A DNA stretch of 64,000 bases from WLND01 sp040398845 (lineage in GTDB: Bacteria > Actinomycetota > Actinomycetes > S36-B12): the NCBI GenBank assembly GCA_040398845.1, contig JBBATH010000009.1:73987-137986 (forward strand), in the 5' to 3' direction. Shown piece by piece: positions 18,461 to 26,619 of this stretch. The translations under genes were made by a program, and so were the position numbers. Numbering within the stretch: position 1 is the first letter of the stretch; every line of letters starts with the position of its first letter. Below the pieces are notes generated by a model. The model saw only the letters and a list, made by a program, of their open reading frames with translations, made no database searches and had not been told where the DNA came from.

Positions 18461-19627
18461 CTACGCGCTCCTCCCGCTGAGGCGACCGACGATCTGGCCG
18501 CGTAGATCGGTCGTGACCTTCTCGCCGCCAACCGTCACGCTGTCATACACGGCGATGACGTCATCGACGACGATGTCCCAGTCATACTCCTGAACCCGGC
18601 GCCAGCCCTGGGCCTCGAGCTCGGTGCGAGCCGCCTGATCGGCGAGAATTCGAATCACCTCCGCTGCGAGGGCTTGCGGATTTTCACTTTCGAACAGTGC
18701 GCCGGACACCCCCTCCTCGAGCACCTGGCGAAACGCTGGAATGTCGGATGCGATGACGGCCGTGCGAGCGGCCATCGCCTCGATGAGGACGATGCCGAAC
18801 GACTCCCCTCCGGTGTGAGGCGCGACGTAGACGTCGACTGATCGAAGGGCAGCCGCCTTTACCTCATCAGACACTCGGCCGAGGAACTCCAAATGCGCGG
18901 CCATGCGCGAGTCGAGCTCGGAGCGCAACCCATCGAGGTCTCCTGGTCCGACGACGAGCACCTGGAGATCGGGGACCGCCTCGAGAATGGCAGGTAGGGC
19001 CGCCAGCAGGACTGCGAAACCCTTGCGCGGCTCGTCGACACGGCCCAGGAACATGATGGACGGGCGGGTCGGATCGACCACCTCCAGACGCGGCCCCGTC
19101 GAGTATTCGGCGACTCGCACCCCGTTAGGGATGAGCACGGCATCCCCGCCAAGGTGCCCAACTAGCGTGCGACGGGCCTGCTCACTCACCGCGATGCGAC
19201 CGCTGAGCTTTTCCATCGCCGTCTGGGCGATGTAGTAGCCGGCCGACAGGATCCTGGAACGAGCGTGCGATGAGTGCCACGTGGCAACCATCGGTCCGCG
19301 TGCCACCCAGCAGGCGAGCATCGACAGGCCCGGTGCCACTGGCTCATGCACATGCAGCACGTCGAAGTCGCCATCCTGGATCCAGCGACGGACCGCCATG
19401 GTGGCACCAAAGCCGAAGTTCACTCGCGCAACTGACCCGTTGTACGGCACAGCCACGGGCCGCCCGCCGTTGACAACCCACTCCGGGAGATCGATGCCGT
19501 CGTCGACAGGCGCAAGCACGCTCACTTCGTGACCGTGTCCCATGAGGGCAAGAGCGAGGTCGGCGACGTGCGAGCGCACCCCGCCCGGTGCGTCCCAGGA
19601 ATACGGGCAGACGATTCCGACCTTCAT
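18461..19627 (-). CDS. pimA: Phosphatidyl-myo-inositol alpha-mannosyltransferase (PimA-like)
   Basis: 388-residue GT4 glycosyltransferase. The N-terminal MKVGIVCPYSWDAPGGVRSH is the PimA signature with the acceptor-side GGV loop. The C-terminal Rossmann domain has FLGRVDEPRKGF and the nucleotide-sugar E-x7-E region GESFGIVLIEAMAAR. It is predicted to transfer the first mannose from GDP-mannose to phosphatidylinositol at the inner leaflet. I chose ATG 19627 by family alignment; TTG/GTG codons at 19636-19630 are alternatives. It lies downstream of the acyltransferase and the phosphatidyltransferase of the same pathway. Confidence 0.93.
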   Translation of the reverse strand: MKVGIVCPYSWDAPGGVRSHVADLALALMGHGHEVSVLAPVDDGIDLPEWVVNGGRPVAVPYNGSVARVNFGFGATMAVRRWIQDGDFDVLHVHEPVAPGLSMLACWVARGPMVATWHSSHARSRILSAGYYIAQTAMEKLSGRIAVSEQARRTLVGHLGGDAVLIPNGVRVAEYSTGPRLEVVDPTRPSIMFLGRVDEPRKGFAVLLAALPAILEAVPDLQVLVVGPGDLDGLRSELDSRMAAHLEFLGRVSDEVKAAALRSVDVYVAPHTGGESFGIVLIEAMAARTAVIASDIPAFRQVLEEGVSGALFESENPQALAAEVIRILADQAARTELEAQGWRRVQEYDWDIVVDDVIAVYDSVTVGGEKVTTDLRGQIVGRLSGRSA

Positions 19628-19640
19628 CAACACCAAGCCT

Positions 19641-20540
19641 TCAAGGGTTCCGGGGTGTCAGGTCCGCGAGCCAAACCTTCTGCAGCATGTGCCACGAGGT
19701 CGGTCGCTTGCGAATGCCATCCTCGAAACAGCTCGCAACCTGCTGGGTCATCTGCCTGATCTGCTCAGTGCGGTCAACCCCAGCCGGGGCGACGACTCGC
19801 TCGTATATGTGGCCGTCGACGCGATCGCCATCAAACCACATGGAGACCGGATACAGCGGGGCGTCCGTCATGAGGCTCAGGATCGCCGGACCGGCGGGCA
19901 TTTTTGCCGGCTGGCCGAAGAACGACACCTCGATGCCGTTGCGGCTGATATCTCGATCACCGAGGAGCGCGACGATGCGGCCCTCGTTGAGACGTCGCGC
20001 TAGGTCGCGGACGAGATCGGGGTGACCAATCGGGAATACCTCCATGCCGAGGGTCTGGCGATAGGCGAGGAACTGGTCGAAGAGCCCCTCGGGCTTCAGC
20101 CGCTCCGCAACAGTGGTAATACCGCCGTAGCGTTGGGCGGCCCAGGCACCCGCGTGATCCCAGTTCGCCATATGCCCTGGCACGAGGATCGCACCGGTAC
20201 CCGTCCGGACCGCCTCGTCCATCCATTCCTTATTCATGAGGTCGAACGTGTCGCGGATGCGCTCAGTCGACCACGACGGAAGCCGAAAGGCCTCGTTCCA
20301 GTAACGCAGGTATCCGCGCAGGCTCTCGTGGCTCAACTCGCGAATCTCGCCTGTCGTCCATGCTGGGTCAATGCGCGCCAGGTTTCGTTCGAGTTGCACC
20401 ACGGAAGGTCCTCGACGGCGCCACATTTGATCAGCAATGAACTCGAACGAACGGCGCGAGGCCCGTTCGGGCAGTCGCTTCGTGATCGTCCAACCGATCT
20501 CGAATCCCCATTCGGTGACGGCGTCGGTGACGCCACTCAT
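19641..20540 (-). CDS. patA: Phosphatidylinositol mannoside acyltransferase (LpxL/HtrB family)
   Basis: 299 residues from ATG 20540, overlapping the upstream gene by 4 bp; a longer open frame inside that gene is rejected. It is a lysophospholipid acyltransferase of the LpxL/HtrB family. The catalytic HxxxxD-like motif is HMANWDHAGAW, with VPGHMANW as active-site strand. Conserved LGDRDISRNGIEVSFFGQPA and LYPVSMWFDGDRVDGHI follow. Between pgsA and pimA it matches mycobacterial PatA, which acylates PIM. The gene name rests on context plus family. Confidence 0.9.
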   Translation of the reverse strand: MSGVTDAVTEWGFEIGWTITKRLPERASRRSFEFIADQMWRRRGPSVVQLERNLARIDPAWTTGEIRELSHESLRGYLRYWNEAFRLPSWSTERIRDTFDLMNKEWMDEAVRTGTGAILVPGHMANWDHAGAWAAQRYGGITTVAERLKPEGLFDQFLAYRQTLGMEVFPIGHPDLVRDLARRLNEGRIVALLGDRDISRNGIEVSFFGQPAKMPAGPAILSLMTDAPLYPVSMWFDGDRVDGHIYERVVAPAGVDRTEQIRQMTQQVASCFEDGIRKRPTSWHMLQKVWLADLTPRNP

Positions 20541-21139
20541 GGGCGAAGCTGCCGACGGACGACGATCATCCGCTGGACGATCGTCACGACGCCCAGTCCG
20601 CCGATGAGCCACAGGGCCGCGGGAAGCACGTAGGGCACGCCGAGCCCGGTGAGGAATGCCGCAAACAGGGCGATAATGAGCCGCTCGGCCCGTTCCGCGA
20701 TCCCGACGTTCGCCGTGGCCCCGACCGCCTCTGCCCTTGCCTTGGCATACGAGGTGACCTGCCCCGTGACGAGCGCCAGCGTTGCAGCCGCCGCCGTACC
20801 TTCGTCTCCTTGGACGACCCCCCACATCAGGAGCCCTCCAAAGATGGCGCCATCAGCTACGCGGTCGAGCGTGGCGTCGAGGAAGTTTCCCCACGGCCCG
20901 CTGGTGCCCTGCATCCGCGCCATCGTTCCGTCGATGAGGTCGCTCAACGCGAATATGGCGATCAGAAGGACTCCGAGCCCGAACCGACCGGGCGGGAAAC
21001 ATGCGAGTGCCGACACAACGGCGCCAACGGTCCCGAAGACGGTCACCGCATCGGGCGAGACATGCATACGAAGCAGAAGCCTCGCCGGAGGTTCGATCAG
21101 TCCGCTAGCCATTCGGCGAGCCGCCGGATTGTTGAGCAT
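20537..21139 (-). CDS. pgsA: CDP-alcohol phosphatidyltransferase (phosphatidylinositol phosphate synthase-like)
   Basis: 200 residues from ATG 21139, preceded by GAGGAGAGCA. The CDP-alcohol motif appears as DLIDGTMARMQGTSGPWGNFLDATLDRVAD, fitting DG-x2-AR-x8-G-x3-D-x3-D. About six membrane segments are visible. In actinobacterial order it precedes PatA and PimA, so it most likely makes phosphatidylinositol phosphate for the PIM pathway rather than phosphatidylglycerol phosphate. The adjacent gene is normally the HIT protein, but here an EF-G paralogue and a surface-protein locus intervene. Confidence 0.93.
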   Translation of the reverse strand: MLNNPAARRMASGLIEPPARLLLRMHVSPDAVTVFGTVGAVVSALACFPPGRFGLGVLLIAIFALSDLIDGTMARMQGTSGPWGNFLDATLDRVADGAIFGGLLMWGVVQGDEGTAAAATLALVTGQVTSYAKARAEAVGATANVGIAERAERLIIALFAAFLTGLGVPYVLPAALWLIGGLGVVTIVQRMIVVRRQLRP

Positions 21140-21310
21140 TGCTCTCCTCGACGAGGGTCCGTGATCCGGACTCGATAAGCGGATGCTATCCGGTCGCTTC
21201 GGCCCTTGAGGCCGTGCGCGGGCGCATGTCCCTCGCGGTTGCTTTGGGCGTCCCTGACGCGGGAGGCTGAGGTCGACAGCGGTCACGTTGCCATCGCAGA
21301 GGGGCTCCAC

Positions 21311-23425
21311 ATGACAGACAAGAGGTGGATGGCCCCGGTGTCGTCCAGCGTGTCCGGGATCCGAAACGTGGTCCTCGTAGGTCCGACCGGATCGGGCAAG
21401 ACCACGCTCGTCGAGCATCTGCTCACAGCGGCCGGGGTGCTCACCAAGCCCGGAAGCATCGAAGCGGGGTCGACGGTCTGCGACCATGACCCTGCCGCAA
21501 TCGTGCAGCACCGTTCGGTCAGCCTCGCGGTTGCGTCGTTCTTGTGGGACGGCATCGTCGTAAACCTCATTGATACCCCCGGCTATTCCGACTACGTCGG
21601 AGAGGTCCGAGCCGGGCTACGGGCAGCAGATGCGGCGCTGTTCGTCGTGTCGGCTGTCGATGGAGTCGACGGCAATACCCAACAACTCTGGAGTGAGTGC
21701 GAGGCAATCGGACTCCCCCGCGCAATCGTCGTGACCAAGCTCGATCGCGAGCGGGCCGATTTCGATGAGACGGTCGCCGTCTGTCAACGAGTGTTTACCG
21801 GTGGCGGGGGGGTCCTGCCGCTCGTCCTCCCGATCCATGGAAATGGCCAGACAATCGTCGGCTTCATCGACTTGCTCACGACAGGGATTCACGAGTGGAC
21901 GACCGAGGCCGAGCAGGAACTCGAGAGCGAGGCCGAGCACCGCGATCTCATCGACCGGGCCCGGAATGAACTTATTGAGGGCATCATCACCGAGTCGGCG
22001 GACGAAACCCTCATGGACCGGTTCGTCGCTGGCGAGGCCATCGACGTGCAGACCCTCGCGGCCGATCTCGAACGTGCAGTGGCGCGCGGCCACTTTCATC
22101 CGGTCATCGCCAGCGCCCATGCGGCGTCCTACCTCCTTCGCACCATCACACGCTCGTTTCCTTCCCCGATCGAGCGCGAGGTACCGGTCGTCACGTCGAT
22201 TACAGGCGATCCCAGCGCACCGCTCGTGGCAGACAGCGACGGCCCACTGTGCGCCGAGGTGATCAAGACCACGACCGACCCGCATGTCGGTCGGGTCTCG
22301 CTCGTTCGCGTCTTCTCAGGGACGTTGCGCGCGGACGATGCAGTGCACGTGTCGGGCCATTTCAGCCCGGGGACTGGGCATCAGGACCACGATGTCGATG
22401 AGCGCATCGGGGGGCTCAGTGCCACACTGGGCGCCGCGCAGCAGCCCATCGATCGGGGCATTGCCGGAAGCATCGTGGCGGTGAGCCGGCTCAGTCGCGC
22501 GGAGACGGGTGACACGCTGTCGTCGCCCTCGGCCCCCCTGCTCATGGAGCCATGGCAGATGCCCGAGCCCATGCTTCCCGTCGCCATCACGGCTCACTCC
22601 TCCGGGGATGACGACAAGCTGGCGACTGCCCTCGCACGGCTGCTCGCCGAGGATCCGACGCTGCGGCTTGAGCAGGTCGCCTCGACGGGGCAGACCGTCG
22701 TCTGGTGCCTCGGCGAGGCGAATGCTGACCTCGTGGTCAACCGGCTTCGTACCCGGTACAACGTCACGGTTGACTCGGAGCCAGTGCGACTGGCACTGCG
22801 TGAGACCTTCGCCGCGCCCGCATCCGGCACCGGTCGGGTCGTCAAGCAATCCGGCGGCCATGGCCAGTTCGCGGTCTGCGAGATCACCGTCGAGCCGTTG
22901 CCTGCAGGAGCCGGTTTCGAGTTTGTCGACAAGGTGGTCGGCGGCGCGATCCCCCGAGCCTTCATCCCCTCCGTCGAGAAGGGGCTGCGCCAGCAACTCG
23001 CCAAGGGCGTGGCTGCGGGCTACCCGCTCGTCGATATCCGCGTGACACTCGTCGACGGTCGCGCGCACAGCGTCGATTCGTCCGATCAGGCGTTCCAGAA
23101 CGCCGGGGCCCTAGCCTTGAAGGACGCGGCGTCGAAGGTCGATCTCGCGCTCCTCGAGCCGATAGCAGCGATCTCCGTGCTCGTTCCGGACGACCACGTC
23201 GGAAACGTGCTCTCGGACCTCGCGACGCGAAGGGGCCAGGTCACCGGGACAGAGTCGGAGCCAGGCGGACGAACACGGGTCACCGCACTCGTGCCGGAGA
23301 GCGAGGTGTCGCGCTACGCGATCGACGTCCGATCGATCACGCACGGAACCGGCAGTTACACCAAGGCTCCCGCCGGGTTCGCACCGATGCCCGCCTTCGC
23401 CGCCAAGAAGCTACTCGGCGGCTAG
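21311..23425 (+). CDS. fusA2: Elongation factor G-like GTPase (EF-G2/FusA2)
   Basis: 704 residues from ATG 21311, behind GAGGGG; an upstream GTG frame extension lacks homology. The GTPase domain has P-loop GPTGSGKTTL (residues 24-33), G3 DTPGYSDYVGE and G4 as TKLD instead of the usual NKMD. Domains II-V follow (GGHGQFAVCEITVEPLPAG; AISVLVPDDHVGNVLSDLATRRG; TGSYTKAPAGFAPMP). The pattern matches actinobacterial EF-G2 paralogues, which sit outside the str operon and have no settled role. It is divergent from pgsA across 171 bp with no gene, and converges on the secreted protein gene with a 14-bp gap. Confidence 0.93.
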   Translation: MTDKRWMAPVSSSVSGIRNVVLVGPTGSGKTTLVEHLLTAAGVLTKPGSIEAGSTVCDHDPAAIVQHRSVSLAVASFLWDGIVVNLIDTPGYSDYVGEVRAGLRAADAALFVVSAVDGVDGNTQQLWSECEAIGLPRAIVVTKLDRERADFDETVAVCQRVFTGGGGVLPLVLPIHGNGQTIVGFIDLLTTGIHEWTTEAEQELESEAEHRDLIDRARNELIEGIITESADETLMDRFVAGEAIDVQTLAADLERAVARGHFHPVIASAHAASYLLRTITRSFPSPIEREVPVVTSITGDPSAPLVADSDGPLCAEVIKTTTDPHVGRVSLVRVFSGTLRADDAVHVSGHFSPGTGHQDHDVDERIGGLSATLGAAQQPIDRGIAGSIVAVSRLSRAETGDTLSSPSAPLLMEPWQMPEPMLPVAITAHSSGDDDKLATALARLLAEDPTLRLEQVASTGQTVVWCLGEANADLVVNRLRTRYNVTVDSEPVRLALRETFAAPASGTGRVVKQSGGHGQFAVCEITVEPLPAGAGFEFVDKVVGGAIPRAFIPSVEKGLRQQLAKGVAAGYPLVDIRVTLVDGRAHSVDSSDQAFQNAGALALKDAASKVDLALLEPIAAISVLVPDDHVGNVLSDLATRRGQVTGTESEPGGRTRVTALVPESEVSRYAIDVRSITHGTGSYTKAPAGFAPMPAFAAKKLLGG

Positions 23426-23439
23426 GCGGGGCCGGTGCG

Positions 23440-26400
23440 TCAGGTCACCTTGATCGCACCCGATGACTTGGCGATCTGATCGGTAGCGTTGTCGGTGAAG
23501 CTCACTCGCAGCGAGTATGAGCCCTTGTCGGTGCTCTTCGGGATTTTGAGGTTGTTCTCTCCCTTGCCGTTCAGGACGTTCACCCTTCCGAGGGTCACCG
23601 TCGTCTTCCCGCCCTTGTAGAGCGTGACAGTCGCGACTCCATCTGGTGAGCCCGGACCAACCGAGATCTTGATCTTGAAATCGTCGGCGGCCTTCACCGA
23701 CGTCGGAGCTGACACGACGACCTCGAGCCGTGCCGGCGGAACCGGCGTCACCGGGACCGCCCCACCATCCGGCATGACGACTGGAGACGTCGACGTCGAC
23801 GTCGTCACGGAACCATTGCTCGTGTTCGTCGTCACCGTGACCGTCACGGGAGTTCCCGCTGGGACGTCGACAATGACACAGCTCGTCTGAGTCGTCGTGC
23901 ATGTCTGTCCGGAGTTCGCGCGCGCCGTATAGCTCACCGCCGCGATCTCACCTGCCGCCGTGACGACCGCATTCCACGCGACCGCAACAGAGCCCGCGCC
24001 TAAAGTCGCGATGACATTCTGGACCGGAGTCACCGGCTCAGGTGGCACTGCCGCCGCTGTCGGGGTTGTGGCAGCGCTCGGAGCCGACGGTGCGCTCGTG
24101 ACGCCGCCAGACGTCGCCGTCACCGTCACGGTCACGGTGACCGGCACGCCGTTCGCCATTGACGGGATTGTGCATGTCGTCCCCGACGTCGTACATGTCT
24201 GACCGCTGCTTGCTGTTGCCACGTAGGACACCGCCTGAATCCCGGTCGACGACGAGGCCGAGATCGGGGTCCAGGCAACGGCAACGATGCCTGATCCGCC
24301 CAGAGCCAGCACGTTCGCAGGCGCTGCTACTGCCGCGCCCGATGATCCCCCGCCATTGATGGGGGGTGACGTGAGATTCCCCGGCGGGTTGGCAACCATG
24401 GCGAAGACTGGCGTTCCGTTCCAACCGAGGTTCAGCGCATTCGCCGATCCACCGGTCAAGCCCTGTGGTACCGCGGTGTAGGCGGACATGATGCAAGCCC
24501 ACTGGCTTACGTAGCCGCCCGGAATCATGTTGGCAATGGCCTGTAGGTTTGAGTTTGACAGCGTCCAAGTCTGAGCACCTGCAGGCGAGAATCCACCCGT
24601 CACCGCGCTTCCGCCGGTGGTGTTCGCTGGGAGCGCGTACATGGCCTTGACCCCCGTACTCGAGACCCCCTGAAAGACCAACTGAACACCCATTTGGCTG
24701 CTCTGGCCATAGGTGGAGGGGGGATTGGACAGGCTGAAGGTCTTCCCACTCCAAGGGTAAGTGATGCTCCAGCTTCCGTTGATACACCCAATCGCCACCG
24801 AGCTATCTGCTGGCGTGTTCGTCGTGCCGGCGTTGACCGAAGCGGTGATGCACGGGGCGGCGCTAGCCGCGCACAGGCCTACAGATGCGGCTGAAGTAGC
24901 TGGGAACCCGGGAAAGGGTCCCCCTCGCGTGAACTGAGTGTCGCTCAGACCCAGCAGCACGGTCGTCCCAACGTAGTAGGTCGCGCCTCCCGGCCCAGAG
25001 CCCGAACAGGAAGACCAATCCGCAGCAACCCCGCCGGTGAACGCGGACGCTCCATAGTTGGATGAGGAGTTCGTGGACGCTGAGTTCTCCTGCTGTTGAT
25101 TGCTGAGAACACACGCTGGGTATGTCGACGCATTGCAGTAGGAAGGATATAACTTCATGTTGGTTCCGGACATGCAAAATTGAGTGTCATAGTTGAGGGT
25201 CGGAGACATAAACCGGTTAAGCATCGCCATGACGAGTGACCCGGTCGCGCCCACTTGGTTCGCGAGAACCGCGGGGTCCAGAGCGAGGCCGTTGGCGGAC
25301 GTAGCGTTATAGGCCGACAACGGCGTCACGGCCATGCCCGATGCCACCGGCAATGCGGTTGGGGTCACACCGCCGAGGGGATTCGCCGATCCATAGGACG
25401 GCACCCAGTAATTGACGTTCCCAGCGGTTTGGCTTGCGTTGACCTCGCTTACTGTCCAATTGACCTGCCAAGCGGAGCCGCTTGAGATGCAAATGTTCCT
25501 GTTGTTCACCGCCGTGATGGCCGCCTTGACCCCGTCCTCGACAAGGCTGGTTCCCAACGACATGGCAAAGTAGGAGAGACCCCGACTTGTCGGTGACACG
25601 CCTGAACCGCTTGCGGTGGCCTTCCCTAGGGAATACATGGACAACGCGTAATCCGTCTGCGCTTGGAGGCTCGAGAAGGCAGTGTTGGTGGGGTTGGTGT
25701 TGTTTCCGGTGTTCCCATTCACGTAGGCAGTCTGCTGCCACATTGCTGTGACGCCAGAGGGCCACGGTTCACTTGCGAAGTAGTTCGACGAGGCGCACTG
25801 AATTGGCGTCACGCTGATATCGAGGTCGAACGGAGTCCCGTTAAAGAGGGCAAATGGTGCCGGTGGCGGCACGGGCGGCGGCCCCGTCGATCCCACATCC
25901 TCCGCCTTCGCCTTTCGGGTCGAGCCTCTGGAGACTTCGCGGTTGCTCTTCTTGCTCGCTGGCTTTACGGGCGATGCGAAAGCAATGGCGAACTGACGCA
26001 CGGCGTAGGGCGCGAGACTCGCATTGGTGTCCTTATCTTGGTGGACGACGATCTTGAGCCTTTGAGAAAGGAACTTCGCGGGCACCGCGCGAAGCGACGT
26101 GGCTACACCCTTGGGCAACTTCACAGCGAAGCGCTCGACTCCGTCCTTCGACACGGTCCTGGTGGGAAGCTTCACGTCAAAGATGTAGGGCTTTCCCCCC
26201 TTCACCTTTTGGTCCGGAGAGGTGAACTGAACGTCAACGCCCTTTCGCGAAACGAGCACATGACCACCGATCCGATCGGTCTTCGCTCCTTGGTTTCGCG
26301 CTGACGTGCGCCAAGCCGAAACCCTCACGCCGAATCCCAGAACATTGCCCTTGATTGACGGGGCCAGCACGACCGGCAGCCCGGCAACGGACGCTGGCGT

Positions 26401-26535
26401 GCTCACCTGTCTCACGGCCGCTAGGTTCGAGCGCTGAGCTGGAGCGACAACGAGCCGGTCCACCGTCTCCGCCGTCAGGGGGCGGCCAGATGCCGCTGGA
26501 GCCAATGCCACGGACGCGATGACGGCCAGAGACAA
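23440..26535 (-). CDS. Large secreted protein with Fn3-like C-terminal repeats; start region interrupted
   Basis: 1031 residues from the nearest usable start, TTG 26535. The frame actually continues upstream through SSKFWRGRGPWRTLLSL, giving a textbook signal peptide (basic n-region, LLSLAVIASVALAPAASG), and reaches ATG 26601 with an AAGGGA ribosome site. A TAA at 26578-26580 blocks it after seven codons. The N-terminal 230 residues are basic with Ser/Lys linkers. A PPPVPPPAP hinge precedes a Ser/Asn/Thr-rich, Cys-containing central region that I do not recognise. Two Fn3-like repeats (SGQTCTTSGTTC / SGQTCTTTQTSC) and a beta-rich terminal domain follow. No LPXTG or C-terminal TM anchor is seen. 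Confidence 0.75.
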   Translation of the reverse strand: MSLAVIASVALAPAASGRPLTAETVDRLVVAPAQRSNLAAVRQVSTPASVAGLPVVLAPSIKGNVLGFGVRVSAWRTSARNQGAKTDRIGGHVLVSRKGVDVQFTSPDQKVKGGKPYIFDVKLPTRTVSKDGVERFAVKLPKGVATSLRAVPAKFLSQRLKIVVHQDKDTNASLAPYAVRQFAIAFASPVKPASKKSNREVSRGSTRKAKAEDVGSTGPPPVPPPAPFALFNGTPFDLDISVTPIQCASSNYFASEPWPSGVTAMWQQTAYVNGNTGNNTNPTNTAFSSLQAQTDYALSMYSLGKATASGSGVSPTSRGLSYFAMSLGTSLVEDGVKAAITAVNNRNICISSGSAWQVNWTVSEVNASQTAGNVNYWVPSYGSANPLGGVTPTALPVASGMAVTPLSAYNATSANGLALDPAVLANQVGATGSLVMAMLNRFMSPTLNYDTQFCMSGTNMKLYPSYCNASTYPACVLSNQQQENSASTNSSSNYGASAFTGGVAADWSSCSGSGPGGATYYVGTTVLLGLSDTQFTRGGPFPGFPATSAASVGLCAASAAPCITASVNAGTTNTPADSSVAIGCINGSWSITYPWSGKTFSLSNPPSTYGQSSQMGVQLVFQGVSSTGVKAMYALPANTTGGSAVTGGFSPAGAQTWTLSNSNLQAIANMIPGGYVSQWACIMSAYTAVPQGLTGGSANALNLGWNGTPVFAMVANPPGNLTSPPINGGGSSGAAVAAPANVLALGGSGIVAVAWTPISASSSTGIQAVSYVATASSGQTCTTSGTTCTIPSMANGVPVTVTVTVTATSGGVTSAPSAPSAATTPTAAAVPPEPVTPVQNVIATLGAGSVAVAWNAVVTAAGEIAAVSYTARANSGQTCTTTQTSCVIVDVPAGTPVTVTVTTNTSNGSVTTSTSTSPVVMPDGGAVPVTPVPPARLEVVVSAPTSVKAADDFKIKISVGPGSPDGVATVTLYKGGKTTVTLGRVNVLNGKGENNLKIPKSTDKGSYSLRVSFTDNATDQIAKSSGAIKVT

Positions 26536-26607
26536 CAGTGTGCGCCAGGGTCCCCGTCCCCGCCAGAATTTGCTGGATTACATTGAACCGACTGCCTTCA
26601 TCGTTGA

Positions 26608-26613
26608 TCCCTT
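26608..26613 (-). promoter_or_regulatory. Shine-Dalgarno AAGGGA in front of the blocked start ATG 26601
   Basis: AAGGGA lies six bases upstream of ATG 26601 and 6 bp beyond the end of the preceding secreted gene. The open frame from this ATG is only seven codons (MKAVGSM) before TAA. The site marks the ancestral start of the large secreted protein, because nothing comparable precedes TTG 26535. Confidence 0.65.
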
Positions 26614-26619
26614 CGACAC

